A stretch of DNA of 64,000 nt. Source: Ancylostoma caninum. Taxonomy: Eukaryota; Nematoda; Chromadorea; Rhabditida; Ancylostomatidae. The stretch spans positions 62,001 through 126,000 of the forward strand of contig JBAJFG010000242.1 of NCBI GenBank assembly GCA_037903475.1, read 5' to 3'. The notes beneath the pieces are model-generated. The model searched no databases. It was given only the letters and a program-made list of their open reading frames with translations, and was not told where the DNA came from. Below, in pieces: positions 47,112 through 58,755 of the stretch. Position 1 is the stretch's first letter, and every line of letters begins with the position of its first letter. The position numbers were made by a program, and so were the translations under genes.

Positions 47112-47546
47112 ATGGACAACGTTGAAGCTGCGTCGCTCCTCCACGACATCGTCTCTGCCGTCCAGTCGCTGCAAAGTCAAATGGAAGCAGCCATCTCCCA
47201 TCTGTCCGGCCGTATTACCGCTGTGGAGAACTCTTGTTCTCGTATTGCCGCTGTTGAGGATGCATGCGTTGAGCTGCTAGAGCGGTCTAAGCCGCGCTCA
47301 CCATGCATTTTCTGCCCGCTGCCGGAGAACAAGGACGGCCATAACACCGCGAGGTGTAGCCGCTTTGCAGACCCGGTAGCAAAATCCGTGCAGGCCACAA
47401 AGCTCGGTCTCTGTGAGCGATGCTTGAAGCCAGCGCACGGAGATGACTGTGGCGTACAGTGCGCAAGGTGTGGGCGACCACACAACGTGCTACTGTGCGC
47501 CGATCGCCCGTCTGTGGCTCCGAGTTTCAAACGAAGAAGACCGTGA
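47112..47546 (+). CDS. Accessory protein with coiled coil and three gag-like zinc knuckles
   Basis: This intact 144-residue frame lies between env and the 3' LTR. Residues 4-58 are helical with heptad-like spacing and a repeated AVE-x2-C motif (ITAVENSCSRIAAVEDACVE), so a coiled coil is likely. Residues 65-129 hold three zinc-binding motifs: CIFC at 65 with H77 and C82, CERCLKPAHGDDC at 101, and CARCGRPHNVLLC at 117. The order and flanking residues mirror the three knuckles at the gag C-terminus (CIFCG ..., CWKC ..., CSNCGRTHHV). It ends SFKRRRP, a likely nuclear or RNA-binding basic tail. An upstream in-frame ATG (47028) exists, but the TATA box between them favours 47112. It may be a duplicated gag domain serving as an RNA-binding regulator. 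That role is inferred. Confidence 0.75.
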   Translation: MDNVEAASLLHDIVSAVQSLQSQMEAAISHLSGRITAVENSCSRIAAVEDACVELLERSKPRSPCIFCPLPENKDGHNTARCSRFADPVAKSVQATKLGLCERCLKPAHGDDCGVQCARCGRPHNVLLCADRPSVAPSFKRRRP

Positions 47547-47726
47547 GCCACTCGCCGTCAACGTCCCCAGCCGCCGCCACTACCTCCAGCCACGTCGTCA
47601 ATCGTTCTCCTGCCTCCAGCCGCCGCCGTCGCCTCATCGTTCCACGAGCTGCAGTAACTCATGTGATCTGTTCATTTCGTATGTATGTAAAATTAATTTG
47701 CATTGTCTTAAAGTAGAATTGTAATT

Positions 47727-47739
47727 GCCGGGGGCGGAG
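47727..47739 (+). promoter_or_regulatory. Polypurine tract
   Basis: A G-rich stretch (GGGGGCGGAG) abuts the 3' LTR start at 47740, where plus-strand priming is expected. It is not uninterrupted purine. Confidence 0.6.
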
Positions 47740-47962
47740 TGTTCTGGCGTATCGCCAGAATCTTTGCCTCTGGCACCCTTGAGTGTGCCGATATGTTGTG
47801 AGGGCGGGGCGTCAGCCTCACTCTCTATTGTTGCATCCATACCGGCAATACGCTGGAAACGAGATAAACGATTATTACCACTGAACCACTGTTTTATTCT
47901 GAAGGGCGCCACCCAACCGCCCAGAAACCTAAAGGCGCCACCCAACCGCCTAAGTCACCACA
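47740..47962 (+). repeat. 3' LTR
   Basis: 223 bp, differing from the 5' LTR at four positions, followed by the second GTTGT target duplication at 47963-47967. Confidence 0.95.
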
Positions 47963-47967
47963 GTTGT

Positions 47968-50754
47968 CATTCTTCACTGAATGCAAGGTGAAATGATATA
48001 GCTATAGAGTTAATTCGAATCAACTGTTAAAAGGCGATCGCTAAGAGGTTATACCAACCTAGGAGTATAGGATGGAAACATAAGTATTTCTGACTTGAAC
48101 TAGGACAATTTTTTCGGTTAATTTCACTAATCCCAATGTTATTTACAGTCCAGTGCACATCCCTAAGGCGTGTGTTAACCCCTACTGAGCGCGCCAACTA
48201 TGGGATGGGGTGTGCCTTAGAGGTTTAATAATAACTAGAATGAATAACCTAAAAAAGGTCGATGCCAAAAACTTGCCACTACGGACTCGATCCCAGCGCG
48301 GGTGGTGGAGCTCCGGCACTGGTGCTCACTGTACATGGGAAGCGGTAACAGCATTTTACCTACCCAAGGTAAAAGACAGTTTCATTCAAGCCTTAAGTAG
48401 GCATAAACTCACACCTATTGCATATTCTGTAGTCTTCTTTGCACTTCAGTGTAATTTCTCCCGGCTATGGCGCTTGAAAGTCGGTCAGCGCGCTGAAAGA
48501 AAATGCTGCAGTGTCAATTCAAAGAGGTGAACGTGTGCTTCTAACTTGCGTCTGAAAAGCGTCAGAGTTCCGAGTGGGTCTGTCCTTCATGAAATAGGTT
48601 GGTGCTCGCCAAACAAATTCATATAATATAAACTGTATTTCGAATCACTGTGAATCTACTGTAATTCACTGTAAATACGGACCGCAGATCAGTTCATGCT
48701 TTCCCTGTACTCTGGCGCGCTCCAGTGATACTCAAGTGTTGCTCTTCGTATAGGTGGCGGATCATGTTAAATTTTGGCTGTGGATGAGCACTGAACGAAC
48801 AATCATTCCCTCAAGACGGCACCCCTCGTTCATGAGAAACCGTCTTCGTTCTTGATGGAAACCTTCGAAAATGGTCAAAAGGTGGCTTTTGACCATTTTC
48901 TGACCACCTTCGACGGTTTTTTTTTTGAAAACGAAGAAGGTTCCATAAGAACAAATAATGCCACTATGGGAAGGAAATGCCCCCCCCCCCCTTGGCTCAC
49001 ATTTTGGAGTTGACAGGACATCAACATGCTTTTTCGAACTAGAGAAATTCTCCTGGAAAATTTCCGAGATCGGGTTAAAAACGTGCTGCAGTTTTCGGAC
49101 AACTTTCTGATTCGGACTGATCCTTTACCAAGTTCGAAGAGTTCTAGCGGGGCGACAGTTTCTTGCAGTGATTAGTTTTTCAAGGATTTCAGCTTGGGTT
49201 CGAGATAAATTGCACCAAAATGTTTACGAACTACACGTATTCCTAGCTGAGATTTCATTCTTAATCTTTGATAGGAGCTATTGATATCACTCCTATAGTG
49301 CTTCTTTTTCTTTTCTGAAAGAGACGTAATATGTAGGCATTTACAAGGGAGGTGCACGAAGTTAAGCTGCGCTTCCAAAACGAGACATATTTGGTAGAAT
49401 GGCTCGTCTCAAACGATATTACATATTATACTTGAATTTCGCTAAATGGCTGACACAAGCTCAAAATTCTATTTCCTGCCATACTGACATGAATCTCCCT
49501 CACATAGCTGTGTAGCCGAGTTTATAGTGATGCAGACCCAGAGGATGAGGCTACAGGATTTGCATCCCGTCTCCGAATAGTTTTGCAAACATTAATTGCT
49601 AATCTTCGATTTTGTGCGGAACCTTTCAGGAGATAAATGAACAACGACTACGAGCGCTGCTTTGAAAATAATGGACAATTGCTCGACACTGAGTGTTACA
49701 GCAACGTCGCTGGAAAGACCAATTATTTTGATACGCTTATTCACTCACTTTCTACTTTCAATCGCCTCAAATGTTTGACTGCTCAAGCGTAGTTGCACTT
49801 TTGCTGGCCAAGTTTGCTCAAGGTCCTGTGGCTCACATAGTGTATAATTCATCTATCTCCGGAACGGCTCCTCACCCTATTATAGGTTGGGAATCAAAAT
49901 TTGCAAAACAAAATTCGTGGACGGGATGCAAAACCCTCGTGCCTCATCCTATGGGTCTGCACCACTATCCACTCGGCTCTCCAGCCGCAAAGCTGTGTGT
50001 GAGAGAGATTCATGTCAGTATGGTAGGAAGTGGGATTTTGAGCTTGTATTAACCATTTAGCAAAATTCAAGTATGATCTGTAACATCGTTTGGGACAAGC
50101 GTTCCAACCAAATATGTCTTGCTGCGAGAGCGCAGCTTAAATTCGTGCACTTCCCTTGTTAGTAACCCATTTCTGAGTCTGCCTGGACTTAGTGGTCCCC
50201 AACCTCTATTGGTCACATCGTGATCATGTGCCTTGTTCTTGGCTATTATCGAAGGAACCAGGAGAAGATACTATGTATCCTTCATCCAGAATCCTCAAAA
50301 ACAAATCCACGACTGGGCTTGCCACCTTTTGAAGCATGATGATGCAGGCGACCAAATGTCGGAGAACGCCACGGGAGGGGTCCATTATTGCATGCCGCTT
50401 TGAGTTTCCCTTATATAGACATGAATTGGGTGCACATTATTTTCTTCTGTATCCGCATTTTCTCTCAATTCGTGTCTGAATAAAGCATTCCTTCATTTCC
50501 GTTCATACTCATGCATCAGTAGACCCTTATCATCTGAATTACCACAGCAGCGAACTAAACATAAATCATTTCAGGAAATCATTTGCACGGAATCGATTAC
50601 ATCCAATTATTCAGTGCACCTAGAACCAATAAAAGAGTACTACTTTTTCGAGGTGGGGGAAAATAGTCCAAGTAAAGGGTGACAACTAAGTCTTTGGCCA
50701 AATATAATAAATTGTAAGACTGGGATCAGATGGGCTAGCAGTCTCGAAATTTAC
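47968..50754. other. Gene-poor sequence
   Basis: No recognisable gene. A 15-bp-arm hairpin with a 4-base loop is at 48867-48900, nested in a weaker outer inverted repeat. A dispersed repeat shared with about 58770-58890 lies at about 50470-50620 (GTGTCTGAAT, TTCCTTCATTTCCGT, AAATCATTTCA). Confidence 0.5.
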
Positions 50755-50892
50755 CTGAGCCATGTAGAATCCATGCGCTTTAAGAATCCGCTCTTGGATT
50801 TCAGATACCTCTTCTGGCTTCTCCGCAAAGTTAACGAAAACATTGGCTACTGCAACGCACGAGGGCCGCAAGTTGGTCATGAATTTATGACC
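50755..50892 (-). CDS. Single exon of an unrecognised host gene
   Basis: An exactly 46-codon exon (phase 0 at both ends) bounded by an AACAG acceptor and a GTAAAT donor. It encodes KFMTNLRPSCVAVANVFVNF followed by an acidic helical part (EEVSEIQERILKAHG). The composition looks coding, but I do not recognise the family and did not find flanking exons. Confidence 0.4.
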
Positions 50893-53249
50893 CTGTTTTC
50901 TTGCTAGGTCTATGCTAGGGAAGCTGGGTCCGTAGTAAACCTACCAGTCAGGTGATCTGACGTGAGTGAACGTCAGGCGATCCATTCGGAATGAGGGGCG
51001 GAATGAGTCGATCTGGATGCGATCTCATCGACTGAATGATACTGCTGATGAGATACTGAGTTGTTTGCAAGATAAGATACGTTAATGATGGGATAAGGCA
51101 GAGGTACTCATTGCTGCCGGTTCATTCTTGTTTGCCGTTAAACATGTTTCATCCCTCGATTTGCTATTAGAAAGTGTATCCTCGGTAGGAAATAAAGCTT
51201 CTCAAAGAAATTAGCTATCTGAATGAGACAATTTCAACCTGTTTCCAGCCAGCCGCACACCCATCCTGCGTTCATCATGTACCCATCATCCTGCAGCAAG
51301 TTTGAGAGCAACAGCCGCGTCGGTAGAATGTTAAAATTTTCGCGGGATTTCTCTATAACTTTGCCTCTGGTGAAGATTTTTTGAAACTTGAAGCGTTTCA
51401 TGATGGAGAACAATGTTCTGCATCTTTTCCTCTCTTGAACGCCTCACATTTCTGCAGCTGTCACCAAATATTTCAAAATGTTCCTTAATAGCCTTGACCC
51501 CTCCCACTAATTAGGGTCATATTCCGAAAATTCCTTATTTTTTCGGCTTCAGCACTAATGAATTACAGTGGACTTCAATGGCGTTGGCCCATCTGCGGCC
51601 TTGAGAAGGACGTTGCGCAACCGCGCTGCGCGCGCCGTAACCTATGTATTCTGCGGCTGTTACGCAACTTCTTAGAGCTTTTTTACTCGATTCTAAGGAT
51701 TTCTGAGCAAATCGGGGAGTAAAGACCCTAGAAATAGCATTTCGAAGGTGAAGACACCGATCCCGGCGCGCGGCACGGTCGCGCTGCGTGCTCCACGAGG
51801 CCGCAGTTGGGCCACCGCCGCTACAGCACAGATTTTCTTCTATGGAAATGGAGCGCTTGCTCATTCCAGTGGCAATGAAGATTGAAGAAAATCACAATTT
51901 TTGAGATTCTAGCTCTGAGCTACATCAGTTTGTTCGTTCAAAAACAATCCCTCTTCGCGACTCATATTCAGAGTCACAAATTCTATCATACTATATTGTT
52001 GCCAGGTCATCATAATCATCTTGACCATTTCTCAATTTTGGGTATGAAGATTCGCCCGCCTCATGGACCCCTCGGGGTGGCGGGCCACGTTTGACCTAAA
52101 ACTACAGTTCTAGGTGCGTTTGACCCTTCAAATGGTGTGTCATTGTACTTTGCTCTATTCTAGCAATCATAATGCATCAATTATCTTTCGATGAGCTCAG
52201 AAAACAAAATTTCAAAAAAAAATTGAGATTCCGTGACCTTGGAATCGATTTTCTTGCAGGAGGAACATCGTTCTATCTTTTCTGATTTCATTACGTGAGC
52301 ACTAAGACATTATCGAGACTACAAATTTATATTTCGACTTTCAATTAAAAATAAGATCAAACAACAAATGCGGGATTACATAGTCGTCCATAGTAATTTA
52401 AGAGAGCCTAATCAGTCAAAATATACAGAAAAATGATGAAACAATATCAATAGTAAATGCTGCACAAACTAGATTAATTTCTAAAAACACGGAAAAATGT
52501 ATTCGAAACAGCGGAGCTAGCAAAAAAACAGCAAACATATGTATGGTCTTTTCAGAAATGGCACCTGGGTCGATTTCGTCTGCAATTATGACTTTGCCCC
52601 CAGGATGCGTTAGAGAGGAGATTTTACAGAATGGCAGTAGGAAAACATTAAAATGGAAGCAATCACACCGCATACACATCAAAAAAGTGTATAAATTAGA
52701 TTGCTTGGCTAATTTTGTCATAAAGTCGTAACTGCAGACAAAGTCGACCCAGGTGTCACTTCTGAGTTAACAAAATATAAATACTTTCTGATACCAAAGA
52801 TTTGACCTGACCACAAGTCAAATCCCTAACACATCCATAATTTAAAAGTAAAGAAAAAGAAGCAATATTAGTGATCCATGTTTTCCACGTGCTCTTGTAG
52901 ATCTCTTTATGAAAAACCCGGAAGTAGTTGCCACAGCTCTAGTGTCCTCGTTTTTGTTTTGTGCCTATTATAGCCGCAAATGATTGTAGGGAGCATCGTA
53001 CACCCGTATATACCTTAACATGGAAAATATACTGATCGCTTGGCAAAAGTATTGGAACCCACTAAAAGGATCAATTGTGACTGAGAAGTGGAAAAAATAC
53101 TGTCAAAAGAAATCAAAAAATTTACAAACTAGCGCCAAATGTCTTCTCAAACGTCATTCACGTTGAGGGGAAAACTGCAGTTCTCTTTCTTAGCTTCTTT
53201 GTCCTTGTCCAATGCAGCCAGCCCTACAACGGCAAAAATAAGAAATTTC
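50893..53249. other. Gene-poor sequence
   Basis: A GC-rich block (51535-51865) is probably an old mobile element. A short inverted duplication around ATCGACCCAGGTG occurs at about 52551-52588 and 52733-52770. CCCGTATATACCTTAA occurs at about 53003 and again at about 53529. No gene was recognised. Confidence 0.4.
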
Positions 53250-53498
53250 CAGTGACGGACGCAGGGAGGTGGGCGCCCCCCGAGAATGGGTCGCCAAATT
53301 TTCGAAATTACTTTACAATAAAAAAATGTTGCATCAGTTTATTTTTATTATTATTTTTAATATAATTTTTATTAATTATTTATTATTCTAATTAATATTT
53401 TTATTAATTTTATTTTCCGTCTGGGTCCCCAAAACGGCGGAGACCCCACTTTTTCTCACACCCCCCCCCCTCACGCCCACTTTCTGCGTCCGCCACTG
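53250..53498. mobile_element. hAT-type MITE with perfect 8-bp duplication
   Basis: It starts CAGTGACGGACGCAGGGAGG and ends with the complement of CAGTGGCGGACGCAGAAAGT. GAAATTTC flanks both sides exactly (53242-53249 and 53499-53506). It is 249 bp, AT-rich and non-coding, of the same family as 24-306. Confidence 0.95.
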
Positions 53499-53714
53499 GA
53501 AATTTCATATTAGAGCTATTCAGAACCCGTATATACCTTAATATGGAATATATTAAATGTACAACGGCGAATTGAGCAGCACCTTATAAGAACAAAAATT
53601 CCTCAAAAGCAAGGGACCGCGTCACCCAATTCCTTGGAATGAGCGCATGCCAACAAGAGAGGCCACAAAATAGCTTATTACGAGTGTTTCCAACAACGAA
53701 GGCAAGCTGACCTC

Positions 53715-54359
53715 TTACAAGTTCATCGAGAACAGAGCATCATACACGCTGCACATAGCTGATTCCAGTTGCAAGTTTTCAACATTCTTCGTGGGACTTG
53801 GTTTTTGGTAGGTGAATTGGTACTAAAAAAAGCTACAATGAGTACACTACATGTTATCTCTTACTTTCCCACGAGTAATGCACTCCACAATAATCTCCAT
53901 TTGTTTACAAACTGACTTAAAAAGTATGCATACTTTTAGAAGTCCGATTAGGAAAGAATGAAGCCAGCGGTACCCACTGATCTCTGTTAGCTTTCCATAT
54001 CTCCCAATTAATTTGTTTCATAAGCTTATTTCATCATCAAATGTCAAGCCCACTGCAAGGCGGACTAAATGACAAACTGAAATAAAATTAAATATTCGGA
54101 GAAACACTTGCCATTCCCTCGCAGAACAGCCCGTTTCTAGCAGGCTGATTGTATTCGTCCCCAACAAGCATGAAAGAGTCGCACTTCATATCCTAAAACA
54201 TTTGCGTGATTAAGACACCTCTCCGTATACCTTAAGAACTACTCACTCCAGAAAAGTTTTCCATACAGTATTTTACAGTAAAATTCGGGCTCGGTTGAGT
54301 TGTGCTAGAAGCTTCTATGTCTTGGTTGTGAAAACCTTCGTAATCATTCACATAATTTC
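53715..54359 (-). CDS. 3' exons of an unrecognised host gene
   Basis: Three consecutive exons join in frame: 54247-54359 (NYVNDYEGFHNQDIEASSTT, donor GTGAGT), 54112-54192 (27 codons, DMKCDSFMLVGDEYNQ) and 53715-53822 (35 codons plus TAA, YQFTYQKPSPTKNVENLQ). Both inner boundaries are phase 0. The second exon ends in ATG followed by GCAAGT, a GC donor; the acceptors are TTTTAG and TTTTTTTAG. Upstream exons probably lie beyond 54359 and may include the cysteine-rich frame at 55712-56097, on the far side of the Helitron. No family was recognised. Confidence 0.6.
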
Positions 54360-54675
54360 CTATGATTCACGCTAGAATAAGAAAAATTCGGCAATGAAGC
54401 GGAAGGAAAGGGCAACAGAGCAAATGAAGTACCTGATATGTTAATTGTGCTCATCACCACATTCGAAGAGTTTAACTACTCATCCTAATGAAGGAGACGA
54501 AGAAGAGCGTAAAAAACGACAGTGTAATGTAGCACCCGTCCGCATGAGCAACGAACACAATTCTGAAGAAGTATCTAAAATGTTATAGGGTGCGTCAGAA
54601 TTATCGACGCACCTAAAATGAGTCGTAGAAAATCAAAGATCCGAAAACATTCCAATCTGTATATATAAAAGTCAA

Positions 54676-55005
<330 letters not shown>

Positions 55006-55109
55006 TGTGTATGTTCCTTATAGAAATCGCGGAGGATGAACCGATCCGGACCAAATTTTGCATACAGGCCCAACGGGGGCCGGCGGAGGTTATAGGCTAC
55101 TTTGCACCT

Positions 55110-55560
55110 GGGATTATCGATTGGTTTATCGATTATATCGATTTTATCGATTTTTCACTATTTTTGTCCAGGGGTCGACGAGGATATGTCTACTAGGGTT
55201 TTCCAGAATGCTGGACACGACTATGACAGCCATTTTGCATGGCAGTATCGATTTATTGATTTTATCGATTTTTTACAACATTCGCCCGGTGATCGGTGAG
55301 GACATGCCCACTGGGGTTTTCGAATGTGCTGAACACGAACATGACAACCGCTTTCAATGACGGTATTGATTTATTGATTTTATCGATTTTTCACAACTTT
55401 CGCTCGGGGATCGGTGTGGACATGGCCACTGGGGTTTTCGAATGTGCTGAACACGAACATGACAACCGCTTTCAATGACGGTATCGATTTATTGATTTTA
55501 TCGATTTTTCACAACTTTCGCTCGGGGATCGGTGGGGACATGCTTTCATAACTTTCATAT
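55110..55560 (+). repeat. 118-bp tandem repeat in the Helitron
   Basis: About 3.5 copies of a unit containing TTATTGATTTTATCGATTTTT, a CGGGGATCGGTG block, and CACTGGGGTTTTCGAATGTGC. The last copies are nearly identical. Confidence 0.85.
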
Positions 55561-55711
55561 ATCGGTATGAGGGTCATTCGGGTCCGTCAGCGTGTTAATC
55601 ACCAAAATGATGAGCATTTTCAATGGATTCACCGGTAGTAGCAGATTTCCTCATCAGCGTGAAATAGCCGGGGTAATGGAACACCCGAGCGAAGCCGGGC
55701 ATATCGTCTAG

Positions 55712-56097
55712 TTAGGTATATGCAGAATAAAGCCCATGTCCTGACCATCAGAATAAATGAACTCTTGATCGCAGCAGTCTCCTTCCTTGCTAAGGCAGTC
55801 ACAGTGACGACGAGGGAGCGTACAGCCTGTGCGCCGCAACTCACTTAGGTCGACCTTTATCCAGATCTTGAACAGATAAACCTCTGGCAGATTGATGTTT
55901 CTGTGTATGATAGCGCAGCTCTTGCTCTCAAACATAGGCGTGATGAGCAGACAGAGATTCGGTTCATAAGGAAGTCTATTCTCTGCCAAATCGAAGTCCT
56001 CAAGTGGATATTTGAAACTGGGCCTGTAGCACTGTTGTCTCCTGCACAACAGCCAAACGTTTGCCAAAGTCCCTATGGATTCATCTTGGGATGCCAA
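55712..56097 (-). pseudogene. Cysteine-rich coding frame cut by the Helitron
   Basis: A 129-residue frame with about nine cysteines (for example CDCLSKEGDCCDQEF and NLCLLITPMFESKSC). The first part may be intron, since a TTGTGCAG acceptor stands near 56040. The terminal TAG is supplied by the Helitron's own CTAG end. Across the empty site the frame would continue about 14 codons. I do not recognise the family; secreted or luminal location is possible from the cysteines. Confidence 0.4.
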
Positions 56098-56404
56098 ATA
56101 AGATAAACAAGAAAAAGTGCGCTTAGAAAATTGCTTGAATGAGAATCAAGGAAAGGAAAAAAGTTTCTTGTAAAACATTTGTTGTAAGTTGTAAAACATA
56201 GATGCATTTCTTTGGCGGGAATACGACAAGATTTGCGAACAAGGATCAGCCTGACCTGTCCTACTTCAGATAGGAGTATCGGGTTCCTAAATCTTACCCT
56301 ATCATTACTTATAATAACGGCCTTAGTCTGTCTGTCACGTGTGTGTGTCAGTGTGTGTGAAACGAAATTCGAGGGCGTGGCGTAGAGTGAAGAAAATGTC
56401 CTAC
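56098..56404. other. No gene; minisatellite flank
   Basis: Contains TCATTACTTATAATAACGGC and a GTGTGT stretch at about 56306-56360, which could be a Helitron-like start preceding the minisatellite. No matching 3' end was found. Confidence 0.35.
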
Positions 56405-58755
56405 ACCGGGTCCACTGTTGCTGTAGGAGTGCGCCGGCGTCCAAAAGTGGGGAAACGCCTGGAGTCGGGTCCAAAGGTGTGATAAGGGTGCGCCGGCGTC
56501 CAAAAGTGGGGAAACGCCTGGTGTCGGGTCCAGCGGTGTGATAAGGGTGCGCCGGCGTCGAAAAGTGGGGAAACGCCTGGAGTCGGGTCCAACGGTGTGA
56601 TAAGGGTGCGCCGGCGTTGAAAAGTGGGGAAACGCCTGGAGTCGGGCCCAACGGTGAGATAAGGGTACGCCGGCGACCAAAAGTGGGGAAACGCCTGGAG
56701 TCGGGTCCAACGGTGTGATAAGGGTGCGCCGGCGTCGAAAGGTGGGGAAACGCCTGGAGTCGGGTCCAGCGGTGTGATAAGGGTGCGCCGGCGTCCAAAG
56801 GTGGGGAAACGCCTGGAGTCGGGTCCAACGGTGTGATAAGGGTGCGCCGGCGTCGAAAGGTGGGGAAACGCCTGGAGTCGGGTCCAGCGGTGTGATAAGG
56901 GTGCGCCGGCGTCCAAAGGTGGGGAAACGCCTGGAGTCGGGTCCAACGGTGTGATAAGGGTGCGCCGGCGTCGAAAAGTGGGGAAACGCCTGGAGTCGGG
57001 TCCAACGGTGTGATAAGGGTGCGCCGGCGTCGAAAGTGGGGAAACGCCTGGAGTCGGGTCCAGCGGTGTGATAAGGGTGCGCCGGCGTCCAAAAGTGGGG
57101 AAACGCCTGGAGTCGGGTCCAACGGTGTGATAAGGGTGCGCCGGCGTCGAAAAGTGGGGAAACGCCTGGAGTCGGGTCCAACGGTGTGATAAGGGTGCGC
57201 CGGCGTCCAAAAGTGGGGAAACGCCTGGAGTCGGGTCCAACGGTGTGATAAGGGTGCGCCGGCGTCCAAAGGTGGGGAAACGCCTGGAGTCGGGTCCAAC
57301 GGTGTGATAAGGGTGCGCCGGCGTCGAAAAGTGGGGAAACGCCTGGAGTCGGGTCCAACGGTGTGATAAGGGTGCGCCGGCGTCCAAAAGTGGGGAAACG
57401 CCTGGGGTGCGCCGGCGTGGGGAAACGCCTGGAGTCGGGTCGCAACGGTCCAACGGTGTGATAAGGGTGCGCCGGCGTCCAAAAGTGGGAAAACGCCTGG
57501 AGTCGGGTCCAGCGGTGTGATAAGGGTGCGCCGGCGACCAAAAGTGGGGAAACGCTGGAGGGTCCAACGGTGTGATAAGGGTGCGCCGGCGTTGAAAAGT
57601 GGGGAAACGCCTGGAGTCGGGTCCAACGGTGTGATAAGGGTGCGCCGGCGACCAAAAGTGGGGAAACGCCTGGAGTCGGGTCCAACGGTGTGATAAGGGT
57701 GCGCCGGCGTCTAAAGGTGGGGAAACGCCTGGAGTCGGGTCCAACGGTGTGATAAGGGTGCGCCGGCGTCCAAAGGGGAAACGCCTGGAGTCGGGTCCAA
57801 CGGTGTGATAAGGGTGCGCCGGCGTCCAAAAGTGGGGAAACGCCTGGAGTCGGGTCCAACGGTGTGATAAGGGTGCGCCGGCGTCCAAAAGTGGGGAAAC
57901 GCCTGGAGTCGGGTCCAACGGTGTGATAAGGGTGCGCCGGCGTCCAAAAGTGGGGAAACGCCTGGAGTCGGGTCCAACGGTGTGATAAGGGTGCGCCGGC
58001 GTCCAAAAGTGGGGAAACGCCTGGAGTCGGGTCCAACGGTGTGATAAGGGTGCGCCGGCGTCCAAAAGTGGGGAAACGCCTGGGTCGGGTCCATGTGATA
58101 AGGGTGCGCCAAAAGTGGGGAAACGCCTGGAGTCGGGTCCAACGGTGTGATAAGGGTGCGCCGGCGTCGAAAAGTGGGGAAACGCCTGGTGTCGGGTCCA
58201 GCGGTGTGATAAGGGTGCGCCGGCGTCGAAAAGTGGGGAAACGCCTGGAGTCGGGTCCAACGGTGTGATAAGGGTGCGCCGGCGTTGAAAAGTGGGAAAA
58301 CGCCTGGTGTCGGGTCCAGCGGTGTGATAAGGGTACGCCGGCGACCAAAAGTGGGGAAACGCCTGGAGTCGGGTCCAACGGTGTGATAAGGGTGCGCCGG
58401 CGTTGAAAAGTGGGGAAACGCCTGGAGTCGGGCCCAACTGTGTGATAAGGGTACGCCGGCGACCAAAAGTGGGGAAACGCCTGGAGTCGGGTCCAACGGT
58501 GTGATAAGGGTGCGCCGGCGTCTAAAGGTGGGGAAACGCCTGGAGTAGGGTCTAACGGTGTGATAAGGGTGCGCCGGCGTCCAAAGGTGGGGAAACGCCT
58601 GGAGTCGGGTCCAACGGTGTGATAAGGGTGCGCCGGCGTCGAAAAGTGGGGAAACGCCTGGAGTCGGGCCCAACGGTGTGATAAGGGTACGCCGGCGTCC
58701 AAAAGTGGGGAAACGCCTGGAGTCGGATCCAACCGTGTGATAAGGGTGGGGTGCG
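56405..58755 (-). repeat. 59-bp minisatellite, about 40 units
   Basis: On the minus strand the unit contains GACCCGACTCCAGGCGTTTC, CCCACTTTTGGACGCCGG and CGCACCCTTATCACACCG. Most units are over 90% alike; a few have deletions (near 57410, 57545, 57770, 58085). All three minus frames are open for hundreds of codons because the unit has no stop there, so the long frames are not evidence of a protein. The unit aligns to that of 5912-6420 at about 43 of 59 positions by eye. Confidence 0.95.

Larger units (their letters stand above)
28300..47962 (+). mobile_element. BEL/Pao LTR retroelement with envelope, 19.66 kb, carrying a nested multi-gene insert
   Basis: The element is bounded by direct 223-bp LTRs and flanked by a perfect 5-bp duplication GTTGT (28295-28299 and 47963-47967), which fits the BEL/Pao integrase. 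Order: 5' LTR, primer site, leader repeats, gag, pol with protease-RT-RNase H-integrase, about 10 kb of opposite-strand genes, envelope, zinc-knuckle accessory gene, purine tract, 3' LTR. BEL/Pao elements are usually under 10 kb; without the middle segment this one would be about 10 kb. The LTRs differ at four sites (about 98.2% identity), so insertion is recent on an evolutionary scale. Gag, pol and env have frame breaks. Confidence 0.92.
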
